Assembly: GCA_026770585.1 (NCBI GenBank) | Contig: MU646776.1 | Coordinates: 203,607-216,627 of the forward strand | Reading direction: 5' to 3' | From: Baffinella frigidus | Lineage: Eukaryota > Cryptophyceae > Cryptomonadales > Baffinellaceae | Length of the DNA: 13,021 bases | In this document: piece after piece, positions 6,477 to 11,609 of the stretch | How the letters are laid out: every line of letters starts with the position of its first letter | Position numbering within the stretch: the first letter of the stretch is position 1 | The notes under the pieces: generated by a model | Databases searched by the model: none | The model's input: the letters and a program-made list of their open reading frames with translations, nothing else | What the model was told of the DNA's origin: nothing | Translations under genes and position numbers: made by a program

Positions 6477-7000
6477 CAACACCAACGACTCCGTCGGGGG
6501 GGTGCACCCCCCCACCCTGGAAATCACCCAGCCCGTTTTGACTCCCCACACAGCGGGCTGCGGAGGGATTTCGTGAATGACCCCTGAGTGAATCATCCTT
6601 AGGACCAACACCAAGGGGGTGCACCCCCACACCACGCAGCGGGCTACGAATTTATTTCGTGCATAACCCCTAAGTGAAGCATCCTGGAGGACCCTAGGGT
6701 AGGCAATACCGTCCGTAGGCGTTGGGACATAGGCGGATCAACACCAACGATTCCGTCGGGGGGGTGCGCTCCCCCGCCCTGGAAATCACCCAACCCGTTT
6801 TGACTCCCCACACAGCGGGCTGCGGAGGGATTTCGTCAATAGCCCCTCAGTGAATCATCCTCAGGACCAACACCAACGATTCCGTAGGGGGGTGCACCCC
6901 CACACCACGCAGCGGGCTACCAATTTATTTCGTTCACAACCCCTAACTGAATGATCCATAGGACCCTACGGCAGGCAATCCCTTCGTACCTCCCCTTCTC
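6477..7000 (+). repeat. 262-bp tandem duplication with G-run/TGCA/C-run palindromes
   Basis: Unit 1 (6477-6738) and unit 2 (6739-7000) share, in order, CAACACCAACGA, a G-rich palindrome, AAATCACCCA.CCCGTTTTGA, CACACAGCGGGCTGCGGAGG, GATTTCGT.AAT, a second G-run/TGCA/C-run palindrome, and CACGCAGCGGGCTAC. The best palindromes are 6496-6513 (seven G, TGCA, seven C) and 6615-6628 (five G, TGCA, five C). A diverged third unit begins near 7285. No credible gene; the open frames reflect the repeat. Confidence 0.85.
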
Positions 7001-7006
7001 CTTCTA

Positions 7007-7128
7007 GCTCTGTCTGAGTCTATTTGGTCTCACCCTTTTGGTGAACCGGGGCTCTTTGTTAACGAATTTGTACCGCAGACCCAGCATGTCAACTTGGGAA
7101 TAGTCAGCCGATCCAAGTGAGGCAGAGC
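7007..7128. mobile_element. MITE-3 copy 1
   Basis: Ends GCTCTGTCTGAGT and AAGTGAGGCAGAGC form terminal inverted repeats, flanked by TA at 7005-7006 and 7129-7130. Inside are a short inner hairpin (GGTCTCACC / GGTGAACC) and CAGCATGTCAACTT. No coding capacity. Confidence 0.75.
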
Positions 7129-7130
7129 TA

Positions 7131-7543
7131 GACTCCTACACCTTCGAACCCACCCGAGACCACCCCGAGGTGGTTGGTCTCACCGTTTTGGGGGACCAGG
7201 GCTCTTTCCCGCTCTAAAGTTGACGGAGTTGTACTGCGAAGCCAGGATGTCAACTTAAGAATAGAGCGTTAAGGCGCAGACGCGGCGGACCAACACCAAC
7301 GATTCGGTCGGGGGGGTGCACTGAAAACCCTCGAAAGAGAAAGATAACGGGAAAGAGATTTTATTGAACTGATGGCGCGGGCCACAAACGTCGCATGTCA
7401 AGGAAGGAATTGCTGCGGGGGATAAGGTACACACTCCCCAAGCTAGAACAGACCCTGCTACGAAGGGATTTCGTGAATAACCCAAAAGTGAATGATCCTT
7501 AGGACTCCGGTAGGCAGTCTCTTCGCAGCTCTCACACACCGTC
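7131..7543. repeat. MITE-3 internal copy and third 262-bp-like unit
   Basis: 7170-7268 repeats the inner part of MITE-3 (GGTCTCACCGTTTTGG ... GCCAGGATGTCAACTTAAGA) without clear outer ends. From 7264 a unit resembling the 262-bp repeat begins (GCGCAGACGCGGCGGACC), but its centre (7320-7450) differs and looks like an insertion. The tail GGGATTTCGTGAATAACCC returns near 7468. No gene supported. Confidence 0.55.
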
Positions 7544-7545
7544 TA

Positions 7546-7678
7546 GCTCTGCCTCAGTCTATTTGGGCTCACCACTTTGGTGAGCCCGGGATTTTTCCTG
7601 CTCTGAGATTGACGGATTTATACCACGGATCCAGCATGTCAACTTAAGAATAGTCGGACAACCCAAGTGAGGCAGAGC
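7546..7678. mobile_element. MITE-3 copy 2
   Basis: Ends GCTCTGCCTCAGT and AAGTGAGGCAGAGC with TA at 7544-7545 and 7679-7680. The inner hairpin GGGCTCACC / GGTGAGCCC (7565-7587) is perfect in this copy. The right half matches 7081-7130. Confidence 0.8.
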
Positions 7679-7680
7679 TA

Positions 7681-8087
7681 GGCCTTCGAAACCACTCACA
7701 CCGTTTTGACTCCGTCTATGGCTATTCGGTCCGGTGAATGATTCTGGCGCTGCGTGTCTTTGTAGGACCTTGTTTTCGAGTAACCGCTGCCGAGCGAGAA
7801 GGGAACAGTCCATCTAAACGTAATCCATAGGCCCTACGGATTCAATACTGTAGGGGCATAGGGGGTTCCTACGGAAAAGCCAAGGTCGATTTTCGACCTT
7901 GGCCTTTGATTTCGTGCCAAAGTCGCTCGGCAGCGGCCCGCACCAGAACGAAACAACGACTCCGTCCGCGGGGTGCACCCCTTCTACTCCTTCTGCGGCG
8001 CAGAGCACTTCCTCACACCCAGCATGTCAAGAGTTCAAGGTGAATGTTTTAGCCCAACGTGAGAATAGTCTACTACCAACCCGGCTC
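7681..8087. other. Gene-free interval with CTACGG module and hairpin
   Basis: An inverted, diverged copy of the CCGTAGGAACCCCC module lies at about 7828-7874, followed by a hairpin GCCAAGGTCGA / TCGACCTTGGC (7879-7889 / 7893-7903, 3-base loop). A further relative of the ACGACTCCGTC-GGGGTGCACCCC block lies at 7955-7980. Several overlapping open frames are unsupported. Confidence 0.5.
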
Positions 8088-8108
8088 CTTATGCGCGAGG
8101 TAGCCCTG
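8088..8108. mobile_element. Solo MITE-1 right-end remnant
   Basis: CTTATGCGCGAGGTAGCCCTG differs from the MITE-1 right end CTTATGAGCGAGGTACCCCTG by two bases. No partner end lies upstream. It sits directly before repeat unit 1 at 8109. Confidence 0.6.
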
Positions 8109-8330
8109 GTGGGCGGTGCGTGCCCTGACTGTCGAGTAACGCCTCTGCGGGGACGCGCGCAGACAGCATAGAGAGATTGGTAATTTATTGCCAAACAGCC
8201 AGCGTCAGCGCCGCACATTCCAACGCATTGTGCTGCTTATTGTACCCCGTGTCGGCCGCTCTTACGAGCATTCGTAAGAGCATTTTCCGGATGGATTCTA
8301 AGTCCACCTCCTACCACAGACGGCCTCTGT
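8109..8330. repeat. Repeat unit (GGTGCGTG type) copy 1 and unassigned flank
   Basis: GCGGTGCGTGCCCTGA, TCGAGTAACGCC and GCGCGCAGACAGC appear in order (8115-8168). Here the two latter blocks are separated by only 11 unrelated bases and no telomeric tract. The flank carries a 10-bp stem GCTCTTACGA / TCGTAAGAGC (8258-8267 / 8272-8281). No gene seen. Confidence 0.6.
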
Positions 8331-8375
8331 AGGGTCCTACTGTAGGCCTATGTCTAGGAGCATATGCCCACCCTG
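8331..8375. repeat. Left arm of ~45-bp inverted repeat around MITE-3 copy 3
   Basis: GGGTCCTACTGTAGGCCTAT, CTAGGAGCATA and CCACCCT appear inverted at about 8576-8618, with some substitutions. The interior holds a repeat unit (8380-8436) and MITE-3 copy 3. The core resembles MITE-1 inner sequence. Confidence 0.6.
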
Positions 8376-8378
8376 CAA

Positions 8379-8436
8379 GCGGTGCGTGTCCTTCCTTTCG
8401 AGTGACGCCTAAACCCTAAACGCGCGCAGACGGCCT
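8379..8436 (+). repeat. Repeat unit (GGTGCGTG type) copy 2 with two telomere units
   Basis: GCGGTGCGTGTCCTT, TCGAGTGACGCC, then TAAACCCTAAA, then CGCGCGCAGACGGC. The telomere-like insert between the GACGCC and GCGCAGACGGC blocks is about 11 bases here and about 85 bases in copy 3. Confidence 0.75.
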
Positions 8437-8451
8437 CCCCAGAATGGTCCA

Positions 8452-8566
8452 GCTCTGCCTGCGTTTTATTCTGGCTCGTCCTGAAGGCTTTCGATTCGCC
8501 GTTTTGCATTGAAATTCTGCTCCTGAATACTTGTAAGGACGAGCCAGAATAAAACTCAGGCAGGGC
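8452..8566. mobile_element. MITE-3-type copy 3 with long terminal inverted repeats
   Basis: GCTCTGCCTGCGTTTTATTC, continuing TGGCTCGTCCT, is inverted at the right as AGGACGAGCCAGAATAAAAC plus TCAGGCAGGGC: about 31 bp with a few mismatches. TA lies at 8567-8568; the left equivalent is CA. Ends resemble MITE-3 copies 1 and 2, but the inner sequence is different, so it may be a subfamily. Confidence 0.8.
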
Positions 8567-8575
8567 TAGATGGTG

Positions 8576-8618
8576 ATAGGGTGGTCCTATGCTCCTAGGA
8601 CTAGCCCTACTGTAGGAC
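8576..8618. repeat. Right arm of ~45-bp inverted repeat
   Basis: ATAGGGTGGTCCTATGCTCC, then TAGGACTAGCCCTACTGTAG and GACCCT: the inverted partner of 8331-8375. Confidence 0.6.
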
Positions 8619-8622
8619 CCTA

Positions 8623-8757
8623 GGGGGGTGCGTGTCCTGAATCTCGAGCACCGCCCGTACCCCCAAGCCTCAACCCCAACCCCTAAACCCTAACCCCTAA
8701 ACCCTGAACCCTAAACCCTAAACCCTCAACCCTAGACCCCAAATGCGCAGACGGCGA
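8623..8757. repeat. Repeat unit (GGTGCGTG type) copy 3 with ~85-bp telomere-like tract
   Basis: GGGTGCGTGTCCTGA and TCGAGCACCGCC lead into about 85 bp of CCCTAAA-type repeats (8660-8744), then TGCGCAGACGGC. It has the same block order as copies 1 and 2, with the telomere-like tract at the equivalent position. Confidence 0.8.
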
Positions 8758-8950
8758 GGATGGCGGCGTTGATAGCAGAGCATTCCTCGGAGCACTTCAC
8801 AGGTTGGTCCTAGGGTCCTACGGTAGGGCGTATGAGCCTACTGGCCACTTGAGGGATAGGGGCGTGTCCTTAATTTTGAGTAACACCTTGCCCGCGTGGC
8901 AGACTGCGCGGATGGCGGCGTTGATAGCAGAGCATTCCTCGGAGCACTTC
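8758..8950. repeat. Direct repeat GGATGGCGGCGTTGATAGCA and repeat-unit copy 4
   Basis: GGATGGCGGCGTTGATAGCA plus GAGCATTCCTCGGAGCACTTC occurs at 8758-8798 and again at about 8910-8950. Between them lie a truncated MITE-2 and a diverged unit beginning GGCGTGTCCTTAATTTTGAG. No gene supported. Confidence 0.8.
8806..8856. mobile_element. MITE-2 right-half copy
   Basis: GGTCCTAGGGTCCTACGGTA, GGGCGTATGAGCCTACTGGC and CACTTGAGGGA match the right half of MITE-2, followed by TA (8857-8858). The left end and the terminal palindrome are absent. Confidence 0.7.
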
Positions 8951-8974
8951 CCCTCCCCGGAGTGCGCCAACCCC

Positions 8975-9256
8975 GCCGCGGGCGCCGGCGCCAACGAGTA
9001 GGTCCTAGGCAGGTCCTAGGGCCCTACGGTAGGGCGTATGCGCCTACTCGCCACTCAAGGGATAACCCCGCGGCGGGCGCCGGCGCCAACGAGTAGCTGT
9101 GCGGGTACGGGTAGTTGCGTAGAACCCTACGCGGTGCTACGCGCTTGCCTACCGTAGGGCGCCCTTCGTACCCGTACCCGGTCTCGTACCCGGTCTCGCC
9201 AACCCCGCGGCCGGCGCCGGCGCCAACGAGCAGCTGTCCGGGTGCGGGTAGTTGCG
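8975..9256. repeat. Tandem GC-rich unit (CGGGCGCCGGCGCCAACGAG), three copies
   Basis: Copies begin near 8976, 9064 and 9208. Copies 2 and 3 extend to CGGGTACGGGTAGTTGCGTA (or CGGGTGCGGG...). Copy 1 is interrupted by a MITE-2 half, and copy 3 is interrupted by a MITE-1 exactly where copy 2 is empty (TA at 9120-9121). A short GTACCCGGTCTC repeat lies at 9172-9200. Confidence 0.85.
9001..9062. mobile_element. MITE-2 right-half copy flanked by TA
   Basis: 62 bp from GGTCCTAGGCAGG to CCACTCAAGGGA, flanked by TA at 8999-9000 and 9063-9064. It lacks the same left part as the copy at 8806. This may be an internally deleted form that still moved, or a truncated one. Confidence 0.65.
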
Positions 9257-9258
9257 TA

Positions 9259-9380
9259 CAGGGGTATCTCGCTGATACGAAAGCGCCTTCTCCCACGACC
9301 CTACAGTACATGCCTAGGACCCTACATGTATGGGGGTCCTAGCTAGGGGGGGGTGCTTTCTTATGAGCGAGGTACCCCTG
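9259..9380. mobile_element. MITE-1 copy 2 with matching empty site
   Basis: Starts CAGGGGTATCTCGCTGAT and ends ATGAGCGAGGTACCCCTG, with TA on both sides (9257-9258 and 9381-9382). The flanks GGGTAGTTGCG and ACCCTACGCGG are contiguous around a single TA at 9120-9121, which proves the element boundaries and the TA duplication. Confidence 0.92.
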
Positions 9381-9382
9381 TA

Positions 9383-9581
9383 GGACCCTACGCGGTTGCT
9401 TAACGTAGGGTGCCCTTCGTACCCGCAAGAGAGTAAAATGCGTGTAATCGGATCCCAACCAACATGGCCACCATACGTATCTCCACACGCGGTTTCTGGT
9501 GAGGTATGACTGGAAGGCCGTGTTGAGTTTAGCACACGGCACCAAGCACCAATCTAGGGCCCTATGGTGGTCCTTCACGTA
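9383..9581. other. Spacer between MITE-1 copies 2 and 3; no gene seen
   Basis: Begins as the continuation of the tandem unit (ACCCTACGCGGTTGCTTAAC), then contains a DR-A-like word (CCAACCAACATGGCCACCAT, about 9456-9475) and a MITE-1-core-like GGGCCCTATGGTGGTCC (9557-9573). Confidence 0.5.
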
Positions 9582-9702
9582 CAGGTGTACACTTACCTCG
9601 CGCATGAGAAAACGCCCCCCCCCCAGGACCACCATAGGGCCCTGCGCATAGGCCTAATAGTGTCCTAGGGGGTGGCGCTTTCTTATGAGCGAGGTACCCC
9701 TG
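9582..9702. mobile_element. MITE-1 copy 3 with diverged left end
   Basis: TA at 9580-9581, then CAGGTGTACACTTACCTCGC: the terminal repeat carries an extra ACACTT-like stretch relative to CAGGGGTACCTCGC. The right end ATGAGCGAGGTACCCCTG is intact and followed by TA (9703-9704). Confidence 0.8.
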
Positions 9703-9867
9703 TAGAGACTCGACGCCGAAAAAGGCCAGCACGCGGGCACGCAGCGCTGTCGTGATAGAATTGATCAAGGTCTCTCAGTGTCTGTCAAGGGGGTAGGGCC
9801 CTAGGCCCTAAGCCCTGGGAGCTATTGGAGCTATCTAAGTCAACCCAGTCTACTGTCCGCAACCACA

Positions 9868-9967
9868 ACCCTTAAGTGACCAGTAGGCTCATACGCCCTA
9901 CGGTAGGGTCCTAGGACCTGCCTACGGCGAGTTAGGGCGATTAATCGCCCTATGGCCACTTAAGGGA
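9868..9967. mobile_element. MITE-2 full-length copy, opposite orientation
   Basis: Starts ACCCTTAAGTGACC, ends GGCCACTTAAGGGA and is followed by TA; 100 bp, like the copy at 5661. The palindrome TAGGGCGATTAATCGCCCTA lies at 9933-9952, close to the right end. Confidence 0.82.
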
Positions 9968-10006
9968 TAACCTTGCGATCGCCATTAAGTAGACCGGGTT
10001 GACTTA

Positions 10007-10123
10007 CAGGGGTACCTCGCTCATAAGAAACCGCACCCCCCCTAGGACCACCGTAGGGCCCTAGGCATAGTCCTACTGTAGGGTCCTAGGTGGGTGCGGT
10101 TTCTTATGAGCGAGGTACCCCTG
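10007..10123. mobile_element. MITE-1 copy 4, canonical
   Basis: 117 bp, CAGGGGTACCTCGCTC to GAGCGAGGTACCCCTG, with TA at 10005-10006 and 10124-10125. Arms of about 36 bp are nearly perfect, and the centre (CACCGTAGGGCCCTAGGCAT) is itself partly palindromic, so the whole element can fold into one hairpin. Inserted in the right arm of the long foldback. Confidence 0.92.
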
Positions 10124-10210
10124 TAGATAGCTCCAATAGCTCCCAGGGCTTAGGGCCTAGGGCCCTACCCCCTTAACAGACACTGAGAGACCTTTATCAA
10201 TTCTATCACG

Positions 10211-10296
10211 ATCGCCATGTATGCACTCTAGACCCACAGAGGCTATGTCTGAACAGGATCCTTTCACCGAGGGATCCCAACCTCAACGCGTCACTC
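10211..10296. repeat. Dispersed repeat (GACCCACAGAGGCTA type), copy 1
   Basis: TAGACCCACAGAGGCTATGT, CTGAACAGGA, CTTTCACCGAGGGATCCCAA recurs with small changes at 10891-10949. No gene. Confidence 0.75.
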
Positions 10297-10416
10297 CATA
10301 GATTCTATCTCAGATTTCGGTGGGGCTTGGAGCCATTCTGGACATTTAGAGTTTTAAAACTCTTGGATTTGTGCCAGAAATAGTTGAGATGGACAGTTTA
10401 TGAGATAGAATCTATG
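10297..10416. mobile_element. MITE-4, single copy, 16-bp perfect terminal repeats
   Basis: CATAGATTCTATCTCA (10297-10312) is exactly inverted at 10401-10416. A central 16-bp palindrome AGAGTTTTAAAACTCT lies at 10348-10363, and the arms pair imperfectly in between (TTCTGG / CCAGAA). It is AT-richer than its surroundings. No clear target duplication. Confidence 0.7.
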
Positions 10417-10533
10417 AAGGGACCCGTTGAAATCGCCGGGAAGGTGGCTCTGCCGTCCAGCTCTCGATTCCGTTCATTCCGTTACTTCCGATTTGTTCAA
10501 GAGGATCGTGGATGTCAGCCCGTGCCGTCATTG

Positions 10534-10647
10534 CAGGGGTACCTCGCTCATAAGAAACAGCCCCCCCCCTAGGACCACCATAGGGCCCTAAGCAAAGTCC
10601 TACTGTAGGGTCGGTCCTAGGGGGAGGCGGTTTCTTATGAGCGAGGT
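10534..10647. mobile_element. MITE-1 copy 5, right end replaced, 9-bp flank duplication
   Basis: Left end CAGGGGTACCTCGCTC is intact and preceded by TTG rather than TA. The right arm stops at GCGAGGT and lacks ACCCCTG. GTGCCGTCA occurs at 10522-10530 and again at 10646-10654. A single uninterrupted copy of the site exists at 11022-11030. Confidence 0.85.
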
Positions 10648-10654
10648 GCCGTCA

Positions 10655-10771
10655 CTAAGCCATCCTTTAGGTCCTTCAGGTTCTTCGAGCTCCCAACATA
10701 GGCGGACACTGGAACTTATCTGCAGAAAAGCCAGGGCCGGGTCTGCCGAGCTCTTGAGATTCTGGCTCGTT
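10655..10771. other. Spacer between MITE-1 copies 5 and 6; no gene seen
   Basis: Continues the dispersed repeat (CTAAGCCATCC, compare CTAAGTCAGGACC at 11031). An overlapping open frame shares no recognisable features. Confidence 0.4.
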
Positions 10772-10890
10772 CAGGGGTACCTCGCTCATAAGAAACCGCC
10801 TCCCCCTAGGACCCTACAGTAGGACTATGCCTAGGGCCCTACGGTGGTCCTAGGGGGGGGGGGCAGTTTCTTATGAGCGAGGTACCCCTG
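10772..10890. mobile_element. MITE-1 copy 6
   Basis: CAGGGGTACCTCGCTC to GAGCGAGGTACCCCTG, followed by TA (10891-10892); the left flank is TT. The right flank GACCCACAGAGGCTA matches 10227-10243, where CTCTA precedes it, so TA was probably the target. Confidence 0.9.
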
Positions 10891-11075
10891 TAGACCCACA
10901 GAGGCTACGTCTGAACAGGACCATTCCTTTCACCGAGGGATCCCAACCGCCCGGCAGTTGCTCTTGATTCTGCTAATTCCATTAATTCCAATTTATTAAA
11001 GATGTCGTCGATGTCAGCCCCGTGCCGTCACTAAGTCAGGACCGGATCTGCCCGTGTTGCACAGCCGCCGCGGTA
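10891..11075. repeat. Dispersed repeat copy 2 with empty MITE site
   Basis: GACCCACAGAGGCTACGT ... CTTTCACCGAGGGATCCCAA repeats 10227-10280. The later part, GATGTCAGCCCCGTGCCGTC and ACTAAGTCAGG, is the uninterrupted version of the flanks of MITE-1 copy 5. No gene. Confidence 0.75.
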
Positions 11076-11191
11076 CAGGGATACCTCACTCATAAGAAAA
11101 CGCCCTCCTCCCTAGGACTACCACAGGGCCCTAGGCATAGGCCTACTGCAGGGTCCTAGGAGGAGACGCTTTTTTATGAGCGAGGTACCTC
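11076..11191. mobile_element. MITE-1 copy 7
   Basis: TA at 11074-11075, then CAGGGATACCTCACTC. The right end GAGCGAGGTACCTC is 2 bp shorter than the family end and is followed at once by TA and a MITE-2 copy. Confidence 0.85.
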
Positions 11192-11193
11192 TA

Positions 11194-11294
11194 TCCTTTA
11201 AGTGGCGAGTAGGCGCATACACCCTACCGTATGGCCATAGGACCTGCCCAGGACCTCTTGGCGGTCAAATTTGACCGTCTGGCCACTTGAGGGA
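11194..11294. mobile_element. MITE-2 copy abutting MITE-1 copy 7
   Basis: TCCTTTAAGTGGCGAGTAGG to GGCCACTTGAGGGA, flanked by TA at 11192-11193 and 11295-11296. Its end palindrome is CGGTCAAATTTGACCG (11262-11277), different in sequence from the copies at 5661 and 9868. Confidence 0.85.
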
Positions 11295-11296
11295 TA

Positions 11297-11436
11297 GTCT
11301 ATTCGTGAGGTTCTCTGCGGGTAATAGAGAAAGGCGGCGCTGTGTTGTGCACGACCTAAAGGACACATCTTTGTACAAACGCCATGGCGGGCGGCATACA
11401 AACACAGCCGCCGCGCATTCCCCCCCACGGAGGCTG
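11297..11436. other. Spacer between two MITE-2 copies; no gene seen
   Basis: No repeat family or coding features recognised. Open frames on both strands run into the flanking MITEs. Confidence 0.4.
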
Positions 11437-11534
11437 TCCATCAAGTGGCCAGTAGGCTTGTACGCCCTACCGTAGGGCCCTAGGACCTGCCTACGACCTG
11501 TCGGGGGTCAATTTTGACCCCCTGGCCACTGATT
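11437..11534. mobile_element. MITE-2 copy with degenerate ends
   Basis: TCCATCAAGTGGCCAGTAGG at the left and GGCCACTGATTTG at the right are diverged terminal repeats. The end palindrome GGGGGTCAATTTTGACCCCC (11503-11522) is strong and differs again from the other copies. The body GCCCTACCGTAGGGCCCTAG is typical. Confidence 0.8.
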
Positions 11535-11572
11535 TGCTCAGGCCGTGAAGGTTGGTGGTTTGGCCGGTGTCG

Positions 11573-11609
11573 GACGGCGTTCTAAGAAACTGTTTCTTAG
11601 AACGCCGTC
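11573..11609. repeat. Perfect 18-bp-arm palindrome over a stop codon
   Basis: GACGGCGTTCTAAGAAAC, one T, then the exact inverse. It covers the stop codon and the last codons of the minus-strand gene ending at 11597. As RNA it would form a strong hairpin at the 3' end of that coding region. Confidence 0.92.

Larger units (their letters stand above)
9751..10210. mobile_element. Long foldback element with two nested MITEs
   Basis: A left arm of 104 bp (9751-9854, starting CGTGATAGAATTGATCAAGG) is inverted on the right as 9988-10006 plus 10126-10210, with only a few mismatches. The right arm is split by MITE-1 copy 4 at a TA; the left arm has the uninterrupted TA (in GAGCTATCTAAGTCAACCC). MITE-2 copy 4 lies in the central loop. 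No coding capacity, and no obvious target duplication outside the arms. Confidence 0.85.

Noticed and set aside
8176-8193. TTGGTAATTTATTGCCAA as a palindromic operator
   Set aside because: Imperfect and isolated; no adjacent gene start to give it meaning.
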